From the NCBI GenBank assembly GCA_020746105.1, contig CM036633.1, positions 12,384,501 through 12,448,500 on the forward strand: a stretch of 64,000 nt of DNA. Direction: 5' to 3'. The notes beneath the pieces are model-generated. The model made no database searches. It was not told the origin of the DNA and saw only the letters and a list, made by a program, of their open reading frames with translations. Source of the DNA: Trogon surrucura. Its lineage: Eukaryota; Chordata; Aves; Trogoniformes; Trogonidae. A program made the position numbers and the translations under genes. Of this stretch, positions 12,652 to 25,279 are shown in pieces; positions within the stretch are counted from its first letter, which is position 1, and each line of letters begins with the position of its first letter.

Positions 12652-12824
12652 CCCTTCACTTGGTTGAGCGTGGTGCTGAAACACCAAAGGTCGCGGGTTC
12701 GATTCCCATTCGATCCTCATGTGTTGCCTGATCTAGTTGAGAGGCGTCCCTGCCCACGACAGGGAGGTTGGATTAAATGATCTCTAAGGTCCCTTCCAGC
12801 CTAGGCCATTCTGTGATTCTGTGT
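12652..12824 (+). mobile_element. TguSINE1-like SINE: tRNA-Ile-derived head with CR1 tail
   Basis: The head (about 12652-12718) resembles tRNA-Ile: ttggttgagcgtggtgct, then ccaaaggtcgcgggttcga. It contains an exact Pol III B box (ggttcgattcc, 12696-12706); the A-box end is degraded. The tail (about 12722-12824) is CR1-derived: gagaggcgtccctgcc, then agggaggttggattaaatga, then aaggtcccttccagcct, ending in attctgtgattctgtg. A tRNA-Ile head joined to a CR1 tail is the architecture of TguSINE1, described from zebra finch and other passerines, which are mobilised by CR1 proteins in trans. The element is non-coding; the reverse-strand peptide WESNPRPL is an artefact of the B box. Confidence 0.85.
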
Positions 12825-13861
12825 GTCACGGTAGCAAAGCGAACACTGACAGCCTTGGAAATGAAAGCTCAGCTTGTATGGCTTGGGTGATGTCAGTTTG
12901 GTCTTTCTCAAGTGTGCATACAGTGGATGAAAAGCCTGACTTAGCCTTAAATAATCTTCCTCTGGGAGCAAGCAGTCCTGCTAGCAGCACATCCCTCAGC
13001 TCCTACTGCAGCTCCAGCTGCTGACAGCACCTGCAGGTCAAACCATGGTTTGATTTGGGTGGACACTGCCCATGAAGTGCTGTTTGGAGACCTCCCTCAG
13101 CAGATTTAATGAGTCCACACATTGATTTGGCTTCACAAGGAGCTCCTATTGACTCCTAGCTTTGGATCCCAAAGCTCGAACCTTCTGCAAATCTCCTCTG
13201 TGTGGAATCAGATGAAGTTAATGACAGACAAGACAAAACCACGTAGGCTTATTTAGTCTTCCTGCTCCAAGCTGAAGGGTCTTCCGATGCTTCATTCCCT
13301 TTACTGCTAGGATCATTCTAATTTCCAGCCTAAACTTATTCTCCCTCAAGGCATCATTTCTCATTTGTTCTTGTGTCACTGTTATGTTTTATGTCTGCAG
13401 CAAGGACAAATTGCAAGTTTAAATAGCATTGATGCTGCAAGGTTTTGCACTATGTACAGATGGAACAACTTGGTTGCAATAATTACATTGTAGTTACTGT
13501 TTTCATCTGATTAGTTGGAAATACACTGATTTTTCTCCTCCCATACTTCACATAAAAGTTCATTTTTATCAACAGCTTATATGAATGTTACTCTATAGGG
13601 GGTTGCTGTAGTTGCTCCAGATTTACAAAACACAATAGCGTGTTTGCAAATATGTCTGATTATTTGTAACACTGTCTATTACATCCTTCACTGCATTCTG
13701 AAAAAAAAACCACACCACAAAACCAAACGAAAACCAAAACACCTGAGGAAGACGTGGAGATCCATAAAACTATGGGGTGGATTAAGGCTTACTATTTCCC
13801 CCTGTTCCTTGAGTTCATAGAAATCAGTCTGAGGGTTTTGAAGTATACGGAATTTCTCTTC
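12825..13861. other. Unique non-coding sequence
   Basis: Nothing is recognised apart from an A/C-rich low-complexity patch at about 13700-13742. Confidence 0.55.
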
Positions 13862-13955
13862 CATTCAGGATGACCCTGAGCTGGAAGAAGTTTGATGCTG
13901 AGAGGGGAGAACATGTTGCACGAATTTGTAATGCTCTTTCTTTGTTCAGGGCCAA
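13862..13955 (+). repeat. Unidentified segment similar to 32885-32975 (copy 1)
   Basis: This segment shares the 16-mer agaagtttgatgctga (13886-13901) with 32902-32917. It also shares the downstream matches cacg, aattt and atgctct at nearly equal spacing. A 16-base match alone could arise by chance in 64 kb, but the flanking agreement suggests two diverged copies of one interspersed element. It does not match CR1, SINE or LTR sequences I recognise. Confidence 0.35.
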
Positions 13956-16756
13956 CCACCCCCGAGTCTCCTCGCCTCTGGTGAGCTGGGCCAGAAGCGC
14001 AGCGGAGCAGCAAGGGCGACCGGGACTTTGTGACCCTCATCTGAGCAGCCACGTTAAAATTACCCCAGCATGTTGCTCCTCACAATGTTCAATGAGCATC
14101 TTCACTTTATGGTATGAATTTCTCTTACCTGTCTTGCCATTCATATTTGTAACTTGTTTAAAACAGAAGTGAAACCTCGATTTTAAGGCGCATTTTAAAA
14201 CCAGAAAGCTTACAGAGGTGACATGGAGAAATTTTAAATGCAGCAAAGCACCTCCATTGATTTCAGTAGCAGTCAGCTTTGCAAAAATACCCAATTTACA
14301 AGTGTAGATAAATTCAACCATGTGAATCATTGCAGTTGTATATATCGAAATTCCAACTACAGCAGCTTCTTTTTTCTCTCTGACCACTTAAAACTGTTTT
14401 AAACTACTGAAGAGCTATTGTTTATGCTATCACAGTAAAAAAAAATAAAAAAAAAAAGAAGTTTGCTGAACCTATTCCAGGTTTAGTCTTCTAAGCAGCA
14501 TGTAATTGTTCCCAAGTTTTGGGTGAATAAGCTTGATTTGAAAACTCCAGGAAACCACTTTTCTTCCCAGTAAAAGTTTATTCCAAATATCTCGCTGTGA
14601 GGCAGAGTCTTGTGCAAATGCCATTTCTCATGTTCCACCCTTGATATTGTTATGTCGCTGCTGGGTGCATTTCCTCCCTGCCTAACGTTACCTTGAATTT
14701 GAGCAGAAAGCCCAGATAAGTTCAAGCAAATGAGTTAACTTACGGAAAGATCTGGAACTGACTCTCCTAGGCACATTTGTTTCATTTGACGCTCAGGAAA
14801 AGAAAAAGGGAGGTAGGATAAAGGTTTGTATATTGAGTTATTCGCAAATGGAGTTTCTCACTGCCTTGCATCTTTTGCTAAGTTTTCCCCTCTGAAGCAG
14901 TGAAAAGGGAAGGTGACTCAGGCTTTTACTCCCTCTCCATAAAACAAAATCATCTGCTCACTCTGTACTCACCAGTACAGCCTTGTTGGATTTTTATCTA
15001 GAAACTCCTCACTTGTGCTGGATGGAAATGAGCTCGATACTGGCTCTGGTTTTGTAAATGTAAGAGCTCAGCTTTGGTGCCCGTGATGGGTCAAACAACA
15101 CGCTTGTGAGTCTGCTGCCTCGTACACACCTTGGGAGGTCTGGTTAGTGTTCCAGGGCACAGCATTAGGACCATTGTTAACTGCATAGTTATTGACCGTT
15201 AGTAGAAAACACACTAGTGTTTTGCTTTATGGAGAATTGTCAGGGCTGGGGACAGGATGGAGAATCGGAATTAACATGTGCGTGTTGCTGAGCAAATCAG
15301 TGCAATTAAGGGATTGCTGTGGCTGTGGTGAGTGAGGAAATGGACTTTCCCTCTCTGTGCTGGCCCATTTCTGGCCAGATCATTTCAATTAAAGGGAAAC
15401 GTTGATGTCCAACTCTGGAAACCCTTATGCGTATTCAGTTCGCGTCAAAAGGATAGAGAATAATTTCAGAAAAATCCTTTGAGAATCTAGAACTGGTATT
15501 TCCAGGGCAATGTAATGGCTTTTCAGCTAGCATCCATGGCAGACTGGTGATATCATAGCAAAAAAAAAGAAAAAAAAGTGATAGTGAGAGGTAGCAGGTG
15601 GGGGTTTCTCAGGGAGTTTTATGGATTCAGTTAAGGAGATATTGATCTGCTCAGTAAATGCTGAAATTTCTGAGTTTCCTCCTGTGGTCAGGAGATCTGG
15701 TGTCCAAAACACTACTTTTTTTTTTTTTCCTGATATGTGCAATATATTTTATAGTTTATAGAACTATTTACATCTTAAAGAGTTTTTTCCTGCTCTTGTA
15801 TATAGAGAGCTTGAACATGTACCAAAGCCACAGCACACGATTATGCTGGCCCAGCACTTCCCATTATAAGACATTTTGGTCCTCTTTTAAACAAGGAGCT
15901 TAAACTGAAATTTTCTGTGCTGGGTACCTGTCTCTGAATCTTTTTTGAAGGCCTCAGCAAAAGTGATGGAGCTGTGATTCTGTGTTTCTGTGAAGAGGGC
16001 TGTGAAAAAGGGTTATTTTATGAGTACTAGAGGTGTCTTCTGTTGTTTTGAAAGAGGAGGAGAGCCCATACACTGGAATGTGGTCTTGAAGTTTCGAATG
16101 GGTTTGCCTATGTCCATGGTGTAACCATCACGTGAAGGACCCCAACACCTTCATATATCAATCTTGACCCTCTGCAGAGAGAATCAGCTGCTGGGACAGC
16201 TGGGGCAGAGGGCAAGATGAAGGTTTTTCACAGCAGACACCTGTCAAGATACACTGGGAAGCTGACACGTGGCAAGGGGACACCTTGGGGTAGAACTCTG
16301 CAGTGGTGGAAGCGTTCATGGTGGGGAAATGGACAGTGGAAGCAACACATTTATTTTTAGTATTTGTGTTGGGCTGAATCCAGAAAGCCAGATGATGCTC
16401 CTTCTGATAGGCAAATGCGTTTTATCTGGCTTCAGCAAACCCATATGTACAGTCAAGGAGTTATGTTTCCCTTAAGTGAATTCTCCTGATGTGAACTTCC
16501 AGTCAGAAAAAGTGGTTTAGCTACAGGACCTTCTTAGCGAGCACATCTGCTCCGCAGATTTGTGCAGCATTACATCTGCCATGTAATTTAACAGAACCAG
16601 CAGAGCTCTGGGAGCTTAGGGGGAAAAAAAAAAAAAGAAAAGGGGTCATTTCTGACTTGCACGTTGCCAAACAGAATGAACTCGGGACAAATTGTGTCTC
16701 GAAGCTACCTAAATGACCAATGCTTTTACCATCTAGTTATGCTGAGCAGCATATTG
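13956..16756. other. Unique non-coding sequence with homopolymer tracts
   Basis: Adenine-rich tracts lie at about 14437-14458, 15560-15578 and 16624-16640, and a T tract at 15715-15729. Short open frames are scattered on both strands without recognisable products. Confidence 0.55.
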
Positions 16757-16787
16757 TGAGGAGGAGGAGGATGAGGATGAGGAGGAC
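16757..16787. repeat. (GAG/GAT)n trinucleotide repeat
   Basis: A run of gag and gat triplets. On the minus strand it is translated as a serine run in a short spurious frame. Confidence 0.9.
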
Positions 16788-16905
16788 TGCCAGCAGAAAG
16801 AGAGTTGAGCCAGGATCTGAGCCTTAGGGACACTGCGGGAGGAGTCTGCTTCAGTCTTACCCAGTTGTTCATCTGCTGTTACCGTTTTATTTTTTGGAAT
16901 CTTTT

Positions 16906-16988
16906 TAAAACAAACAAACAAACAAAAAATATAAAAAAACCCCTAGCACAAAAAAGCAAATGAACAAAAAAAGCAAACACCAAAACCT
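16906..16988. repeat. A-rich (CAAA)n-like low-complexity tract
   Basis: Repeated caaa and aaaaaa units over about 80 bases, lying roughly 115 bases from the 3' end of the CR1 copy that follows. Confidence 0.85.
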
Positions 16989-17102
16989 CCAAATGATTAA
17001 GAAACCTCCTTGTATTGCTGCCATAACTACTGCCAACTACTACCCACACCCAAATTGTGTGCTTAAAAACTAACTTCTTGCTCATTTCTTCCTTCCAACC
17101 AG

Positions 17103-17652
17103 TCACAGAAACACAGAATGTTGGGGGTTGGAAGGGACCTCAAAAGATCATCTAGTCCAGCCCCCTGCCAGAGCAGGATCCCCTACAGTACAGCGCACAG
17201 CAACGTGTCCAGATGAGTTTTGAATGTCTCCAGAGAAGGAGACCCTGGGCAGCCTGTGCCAGGGCTCTGTCACCCTCACAGTCAAAAAGGTTTTTCTAAT
17301 ATTTTTGTGGAACCTCCTGTGTTCCAGCTTGTACCCACTGCCCTTTGTCCTGTCATTGGACGTCGCTGAAAAGAGCCTGGCTCTGTCCTCCTGACACTCC
17401 CCCTTGACATAGTTATAACCATGACTGAGGTCACCCCTCAGCCTTCTCTTCTCCAAGCTAAAGAGCCCCAGCTCCTTCAGCCTTTCCTCACCAGGGAGAT
17501 GTTCCACTCCCTCCATCATCCCTGTGGCTGCGCTGGACTCTCTCCAGCAGTTCCTTGTCCCGCTTGAGCTGAGGGGCCCAGAACTGGACACAATATTCCA
17601 GATGTGGCCTCACCAGGGCAGAGCAGAGGGGCAGGAGGACCTCTCTCTACAG
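17103..17652 (-). mobile_element. CR1 LINE, 5'-truncated copy retaining the ORF2 C-terminal end
   Basis: This is the longest repeat in the window, about 550 bases on the minus strand. Its 3' tail lies at 17103 (cacagaaacacagaatg, then ggttggaagggacctc). The minus-strand frame from 17591 down to 17148 encodes the hallmark CR1 ORF2 C-terminal motif [15 protein letters not shown], followed by a YNY-x-KG-like segment and a degenerate HRLPR motif. Upstream coding similarity ([14 protein letters not shown], about 17516-17620) is in a different frame, so a frameshift separates the two parts. The reverse transcriptase core and endonuclease are absent, so the copy cannot move. The gatcccct-type tail resembles that at 54493-54595, which suggests related subfamilies. 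Confidence 0.93.
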
Positions 17653-18690
17653 TCTTACTCTTTTTAGCATCATCTGAATTTCTAAACTTGTTTACTTTCA
17701 ATATTCCTCATTATTTCGTTTCTTGTGGCAGCAGTTCCTGCTCTGCCAAGGTCAGAGCATTACTAGCAAGCAGTAAGGACGGTGTCTGGCAGCAGGTTCT
17801 TGATCTTCCACCCTTAACTTTCTTATTCCTTGGTTTCTGGTCCCACAGCCTGTCTGCAGCACACACCTGGAGGTGAAGTGATAAGCAGGTGTTTGTGCAA
17901 CGTTCTGCACGCTCCAGAAAGTGCAGGTATTACCCCTATTGGCTTGGCCACCTTGTGACCATTCCCCACTCTCCTGGGCCACCTAACTACCTCAGCAGCA
18001 CCTCAGCAGCTTTCATGCCAGCTGTTCCTTCACTGGACCACAGCAAATCTCCTGCTTGCAGTGCCACCTCTTGGCTCTCCAGCTCATCAGTGTCCCTGGG
18101 CTGTTCCCCGTGTTCTCGTTGCTCTCTAACCTCTTCTCGAGCACAATTGTCCGGAACAGAGACAAGAGGAGCAAGATGAAAGGTGCAGGGGCAGAGCTGG
18201 TGGGAGTGAGGTGAGAAGCTGCCTCTGTTGTCCATGCAGAGACCTTGTAGGGTTTTTTGTAGAGCTGCTTATTCTGCCATCTTTTTCCAGTTGTGCACAT
18301 ACCAACATGCCATTGTTTCCTACTTAGCCAGTGACAGGGAAAGTATTTTTCTCCTCCTAGGCTACAAGTGCTGACAGTTAGCCTTCAGTAACATAACGAC
18401 CAGCCAGTGTGAAACTGTTAAAATTACCTCATAAATAACTCCTAATGTGCAGAGAACTAGGAGCTGCTGTTGCTCATAGATAAATTACTCACTGCCATTT
18501 TGGAGCATTAAGCCATGGCTGATACGGAGGTCTCCATAGGGGTTTCATTAAACACCAGAGGTTTCCTATAGGTTTAACCATCGGGGAGCTACACAGCTCT
18601 TGCTGCTTGTCAGCTCTACCATGTTAGAGGTAATGCACTTCTGCACGGGAGTACCAGGGATGCTAATGGGCAGGAAAATGCCTCTTAATG
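17653..18690. other. Unique non-coding sequence
   Basis: Moderately GC-rich with overlapping short frames on both strands at 17.6-18.3 kb. No family, splice structure or promoter is recognised. Confidence 0.55.
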
Positions 18691-18691
18691 G

Positions 18692-18720
18692 AAAAAAAAA
18701 AAAAAAAAAAAAGAAAAAAA
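18692..18720. repeat. Poly(A) tract
   Basis: Twenty-one A, one G and seven A. I see no retrocopied mRNA upstream, and CR1 does not produce poly(A) tails, so it is best read as a simple homopolymer. Confidence 0.95.
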
Positions 18721-21700
18721 TCTCAGCATTGTTAGCATTCAGTAGCAGAATGCCATTTGTAGCAAGATTTTTGATCTCTGTACTGTTTGGAAGTCGTTTC
18801 TTTTTGCATGAAGACATTCAGGGGGTGAAATTGCAAATGGTCCTCTTCCAATCAGGATCCAGGAAAAGGGAAACACTTCAGATTTGCCTGTCCTGCAAGT
18901 GGGGAAGATTTCCGACTCTCTGCAGTTAGCCTGCCTGGGAAAGGTGTGCTGTGGCGTGTTCACTTGTTGCCTGGGACAGATCAGCTTGCGAGTCATGCAC
19001 AACCTCTTACAGCAAAGGCCAGAAGAACAGGTGGTGCCCACTAGATAAAATCTGAGAAGGCTTAATGACCACCAGGGTAGTATTTATAGCTCCATCTTGT
19101 AAGAAACTTTTGGTGAGTAATTACCACCAGCATAGTGCTTAACTGTATTCCCATGGTGTGTTTTTCCATTTTTTTACCATCTTTTCTATTACACACTGCA
19201 ATATAGTATATTTTAATATTAAGGTATTTAAATCACAATTTTTTTCTTAATGCATTCATTATTCGTGTTAAGTCAAAGGTATGTCCTTTCGTGGCACTCT
19301 AGTGAAACTGTATGTACTCTCAAAGCTGTTGTAGTTGTCATTCATGTGTAATTAATAGGACTACACCATTGATGACTCCACTGACACTAATTAGAGGTGT
19401 GAATAGGAATTCACACCCAGTGATGTTCCCTGAAGGGTCTCCTTTTCTACCACCCCCACCCACTGTTTCAGCTGAACAGTAGGTGGACAACGGCAGAGTA
19501 ACCACGTAAAGGTGGGCTGATGGCTCAGCGCACGCTGTATCCATGGGAAAAGTACAGTTTTTTCTCAGTACAGTTGGCACCTGATGAAAGTTGCACTGAT
19601 GTGATGGATTGGCCCACTGTGGTGGCCAACTGTGGTTGCCAACACAACCCTGGAGGGATTCACCCATATTTGGCTTTCTGTGCTTCTGTAGGAAGACTGC
19701 CAAATGAGAGAACATGGCTCTTGCACGTTTCGGTGCAAGGACAAGGTGTAATTATTGTTGGGAGTACTAGTGCTACACCAGATTAATGCAACCCATGTCA
19801 CTATCTTCTTTAGAATCATCAGATCCCATTAGGGGCATGAGGGGACTGGCCCTGTTTCAGCTCTCTGTAGACCAGGTGGGTGGTTTTCTGTCAGTTATTC
19901 AGGGCTTCCATGCTCTGGTTGTAGCAACCGCTGATCTCAAGCGTGCTGAAAGGGCCCTCACGGCAGGATGGGTGTGTGTGGTGCTGCACGCTTGTCCCTG
20001 TCTGCTGGCTGTCCTGAAGAGGGTCTGCTGAAACCTGCCCCAGCTTCCTTCTGGAAAACAGAAAGGGAGGTGAACTGTAGTGGAAAAGGAAGAAAAATAA
20101 GACAAGGATGGGCAGAGCTTCTAAGTTTTGTGGTTTAAGCACAGCTTGAGCCTCCCTCTAGAACAACCGTCTTTTTTATTGATCATCTAGAGAAATATGG
20201 GTTCTGGCATTAGGACACTAAATTAGGGGATGCGATTACTCCTTTAAACTCAAATCAGATACGAATCCTTCAGGCACCCTGATCTTTCTGGCTTCTCTTC
20301 CATTCCATCCTCAAAGTACAAATTAAAAAGTGAACTTTTATTACTTAAATAGTTTTCAAAACTCTGATTATTTTCTGACCCTCATTTCTTCCTCAGCAGG
20401 ATAGAAATCGTGCTCACTGAGGCTGGAGCAAACCCAACCCTTTACTGTGAAAAAAAAAATCTGAGATCTGAAAGGAGAAGGTAGAGGGGAAAATGATTAA
20501 CTGTGCTACTGAATGATCAAGAACTTTAATCCTTACCTACAGCTGGGCTGTGTTTTGCTGATATGGGGAGAACATAGTTCACCCTGTGCTGGTGTGGGTG
20601 AGATCTGACCTGGTGCTACCATTTCAAGGTGATTTTTTTTCCTGCTGTGACACACTACTGTATGAAACAGGTAAGGAGAACATGTAGAAATATTGCAAGT
20701 CTTCGGAAATGTTTTATTCTGTTATCTTCATAACCCTGAGTCTGCCCTGGTAAGGTTATTGCAACGAATAACTGATGAAGAACATTCAGTGGCTAGTTAT
20801 TTTAAAGTGCTCCCAATCGTGTTTGGTTGTGATAGAGAGGATAAGTAAAGAAATGCACATATTCACATCTGCACGAAAGCCAAAATCGCATGTGGCAGAG
20901 ATAGTCAGAAACAATAAAGTCCAAGATTGAAAAATGAAAGGGAAGGATAAAGCCTTGTGGTTTAGTATGAAGGAAAATATATGACAGAATCTTTCATCTC
21001 TGACCACATTTGCTGCAAAGTAATAAGATACGTTGGCTCTGAATGGAGAAGATAAGAAACTGGGATAAAAAAACAAGCTTTGGTACAACAATCATGGGGA
21101 CTAAATTATTGCCTTGTTTTTATTACTAGAGACATAGGAATATAGTGGAAAGATGTTGCTACAGGGAAAAACTCCAACGGCTGACAGGTTGGGCTGCGAA
21201 TACTTGGGGTATTCTTTTAAAAGGGTGAATGCTTGAGATATTTTCCTCTTGTAAAACTATCAGAATAATACTGCCTGTGAATAGGCTGAATGCTTTGAAA
21301 CAGTGGCTGCTGTTCACAGATGTGAGTGAAAATGTTGGGAAATTGGGGTCTCCTACAGTGGCACCAGCCAGTTTGTGCCAAAACTGACATCACGTAAACC
21401 CAAAGACTGAAGGGTTAAGCCTCAGCCCCTTCTGCTCAGCTCAGTTCTGGACACCTGTGCAGGGTTTTGTGGTTTCTTTGTTCCCATTTCAAAGCTAGAG
21501 AAATAGAAATCAAGCCAGAATGGCATTTCTAAGTACTGCTGAGTTCCCAGCTTTATGTGCAGTTTCCTAAACAAGTAGGCTGATTTTCCAACATGCTGAG
21601 CAGCTTCTGAAGCCAAATAGAAATTCGTCTGGAGAAACAGCTGGGTCACTAATGTCAAAAGGGCTTGGGATGAAAAGCACTGAGTGAAAGTTTCTGTTGT

Positions 21701-22424
21701 GTGGTTGGTTTGACTCTGCAGACTTCCAGACAGCCCCTAAAGCTTAAGTAAGATGCAGGTATTGGACAGCACTGCTAGGCTTTGTGGATCTCACACATCT
21801 CAAGTCTGGAATTTTAAAGAGTATTTGAGTATTTCTCCTATTACAGTTGTCATCCTAGCTGTCCTTCCCTCCTAGGAAGTGTTTATTTGCCTGTGTTTCT
21901 TGTTTGGGAGTAGAGGCAGGAACAGGCAGATAGCGTGCCTGTCTCCTGTCCATCTTCTGCACTGCTCCTTGCCCGTTGTGCCCAAGGAGGCATCAAGCAG
22001 AAATGCCACGTCTGGGTCTCAGAGCACCAGAGAGGTTCAGACTTGCAGCCAAACATTTTGGCTTTGACTGTTTTTATGGTAGCAGGTCTGACCAATCTTT
22101 GGCCAAAATTTCCACGCTCAGGCCAGCCTGGTTTGGGGGATGCCTGGGTCCTAAGGCAACGTCCATCTGTGCTGTGAACTCACCCCTGATGTGTTCCGGC
22201 CACCCGCTGTCCTCACGCTGTTCCCCAGCACACACCACAGTGCAAGGATCACGCATGAGTCCTTCCTAACTCGCTCTGGGCTAAGAGGTCCCTGGAGACA
22301 CCGTTTTCTGTTTATCGCAACACAGCGAAATCTCCCTGGGCAGGGGCGCTTTGCAGCCCAAAGCAGCTAAGTTTTGTGATGCAGAGTATACTGCCTTCCC
22401 ATGGTGAAATGCTATGCTGTATTT
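18721..22424. other. Unique non-coding sequence
   Basis: No gene or interspersed repeat is recognised. Short frames at 19.3-20.1 kb lie on opposite strands and overlap. The stretch around 19.1-19.3 kb is very AT-rich. Confidence 0.55.
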
Positions 22425-22520
22425 TAGTATATATTTTATATATATGTACACGCACACTATATATATATATATACATAAATATATATATGTTTCTATCTAT
22501 CTAGGTATAGATATCTATCT
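22425..22520. repeat. AT-rich low complexity with (TA)n and TATC-type units
   Basis: Two (TA)n runs (about 22431-22445 and 22460-22472) are followed by atatatat and tctatctatcta-like units. The region is prone to hairpin formation and length variation. Confidence 0.9.
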
Positions 22521-24639
22521 AAGTCTGTAATGCTTTACGTTGCAGCGACAGCAGTCTCCCAGGTTCTTTATTACAGAAAGTTACCCTGCTTCTCAGGGGA
22601 AAATATGACAGATTTTGTCAAAAGTAGAGGCGTTTTCTAAAGAGCAAGTATCCCTAGAGCCTGTTTTCCCGTCTTTCAGCTAACACCTTTGATGATTTGG
22701 CCTCTTCAGCTCCCCCAGGTGGGATTGCTCACTAGCTTGTAAGCAATTCATGTGTGGACCATATTAAAATGAACAATAATATGTGGATTAAAACAACGTT
22801 TCCACTGCAGTTGGAGGAAGAATCTTTGAAAGGACCCGCTGAAAACACAGTTTTTGGACTTGAATGCAATTAGACTTACCATAAATTATCTTCACAGGAC
22901 CTAGGTATAGTTTTCTGTCAGGAAATGTGCTTGGGGACACAAGTAGTAGACAACTTCAGTCTACATTTGTCACAAACATCTGCCTGTGCCAGCCCATGAC
23001 CTCACCACTGGCCCTGGTTAACTTTTCTTTTGAGAAAGGCTTTACGGGCACTTCAAAACCTCCAATGCTTTTGAAGACATGGATTTTCTCACTTACTGAG
23101 AGTATCACAAGTTCAGGCATCTCAATTTGGAAGCACTAGAGCTGAAGGTTTATTTTCATGTGAAGTGATTGTTTCTATGGCATCAAAATATTTAATTCTA
23201 ATTTCTGGGGCTCTTTTAAACCTTTTTATTTCAGAAGTTGAGATATTTCAAAAGTCTTTTGAAGTGCCAGTTCAAGAAAAAAGCTAGGCATTTCATTGTA
23301 GATCACTTCAATCTTATCAGATTTCTCCTTTTGTAAAACAAAGTTTTGTGAGGTTGACAAGCACGTTCAAATTTAAATAGCTTCTTGTGGTTTGAAACTT
23401 CTTTAGTGAAAAAAAAAATAATCCTATGGATTCTATTTAAACCCTGTTGTTATGTGCCTTAAAAAAAAATCCGACCAAAAAGTATCATGAACCAGAATGT
23501 GTTTTGTTCATTCCGACATAAATTGCAAATATAATAATACCTGTAGAAAACAGTGAACTCGGGAGAATTTTTCAAGCACTTCAGTGTGCCAAGAATACGG
23601 TACACTCATCAGTTATTTCTGCTCCAGCTCAAGATTTTCTGAAGTAGGGATATTTAGAGAGTTGTCTGTAAAACACAGAACCAAAAGAAACCGCACGTTT
23701 TAATTCTGAATATGAAGACCAGGTCCCCTGAAGATTTAACTGAAATTTCAGATCCAGCCCAGCCCTTTTTGTGATTTTTGCACTGAAGGCCTCAAAAAGG
23801 GTTTTAAAGTTCCTTAAAATGTTATTAATGGCTATTATACTTAGCCAAATCAAGAAAAAAATAAAATAAAAATGAAGGGGGTAGAATTGGTGCTGGGAAT
23901 TTTACACCTGGAATTCCAAAGTCAGATCTGGAGGGCATAAGTTTAGAGCAATGCTGCGTGGCACATCGTCAGGAGATGATGCAGATCCTGGTCTGCAGTC
24001 CATAATTACCAAACGTGTGAGGATCTGCCCGCAGGCGAGCTTGGATTTGGAGCACCAATGTCATACACTCACACACAGTCATAAATGGGATTCTCCTTCC
24101 TTCAAAGACTTGGCATCAAGTATCTTGGCGTTAGGCAATATATTCTAAGTATGTGGAAATACATATATGTATTGCATATACTTCAAATATGTATTTCTGA
24201 ACAGCAGGAAAAACTGATAGTTTTGTGAAATTTTAAATATACTTTCACTAAAATGTTCTGCAAGTGAATTTTGTGAAGTTTGGGAAATACCTTGTTCACA
24301 CAGAGGAAGATTGGATAATAACCAGACTGAAGATTTCATAGTGTTTCCTCTTGGGTTTTTGATGCACGGGGAATCCTAGAGGGAAGGAGAAGTGGAGGAG
24401 GGACCAGAAGATGCATTGCTGGACAAAATCCCAGTCAAGTCTGCAGTAACTCTCACTGGCAGCTTTGGGTGTGATGAGCTGGGTTTTACTGCTGTTGATC
24501 TGAGCTCTTCTGTTGTATCTACAAAGGTTTCTAACAGAGTCTCACCTGGGCTACAACTACTCCCAGAAGAGGGGTGAACATCAGTGGTAAATGGAGATTA
24601 TTTTTAGCCCAGTTTTGGAGTCCTGATATACCTGAGGTT
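22521..24639. other. Unique non-coding sequence
   Basis: AT-rich unique sequence without recognisable coding or repeat content. Short A tracts lie at 23408-23418 and 23461-23469. Confidence 0.55.
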
Positions 24640-24890
24640 TCACTTCCTCAGCACATTTTATTCAATTTTATTAGGTCATTTAGCAAATAATTTTAATTTT
24701 CTGCTTAGATCTGAATTTCTGAAAGTAATGTACTGTTGTACAGTTAATGAGTCTGCTAATAAGCTCCAAGAAAATGTGATTTGCGAATCATTTCAGGACA
24801 TAACTGTCACTCAGACCCTATGCCAATTAGCATAACCATTAGCAACTATCCCTAAGAGGTCCTTGAAATTTAAATGAGATTTCCTAAGAT
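24640..24890. promoter_or_regulatory. Candidate conserved non-coding element
   Basis: This AT-rich unique stretch has clustered homeodomain-type cores (caattagcat around 24823-24832, accattagcaa around 24835-24846) and no open frame. The regulatory role is inferred from composition and motifs only. Confidence 0.2.
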
Positions 24891-25249
24891 CCCTTTTACT
24901 AGGGTGGCTGACATGCCTCACATGGAAAACATACACAGCCTGGTAAAAAGCAATAATTCATTAAAGACAAAGTGTATCTTTAGACACAAATGCCCACCCG
25001 GGCTCTGAGCAGCAGCAATCTGTGACAGACGTGGTGGTTGTTTGCCCTCATGCTGATGTCAGGAGGTGCCATGGCTGGCCAGCTGCTTGAGATGCAAAAG
25101 ATGATGCCAAGACAGCGACAAAATGGGTGGCTTTTTATTGCAAACTTGAAAAACATGTTAGTATGGGGTGGGGGGTTGTAGGGAGCAATATTTTACCCGT
25201 GAGGTCTTACTAAATCTTGGTGGATTTACTGATTTACTGGTTTTTATTG
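24891..25249. other. Unique non-coding sequence
   Basis: Nothing is recognised. Confidence 0.5.
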
Positions 25250-25279
25250 TTTTTTTTTTTTTTTTAAAAAAAAAAAAAA
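25250..25279. repeat. T16-A14 palindromic homopolymer junction
   Basis: Sixteen T are followed directly by fourteen A. Each strand is self-complementary, so the site can form a hairpin and is likely to be unstable in replication and hard to sequence accurately. Confidence 0.95.

Noticed and set aside
12499..12720. Minus-strand frame containing WESNPRPL
   Set aside because: This peptide is the reverse-strand reading of the tRNA-derived B box of the SINE and not a protein.
18692..18720. Possible retrocopy poly(A) tail
   Set aside because: No mRNA-like sequence or coding similarity lies upstream, and CR1 machinery does not generate poly(A)-tailed retrocopies.
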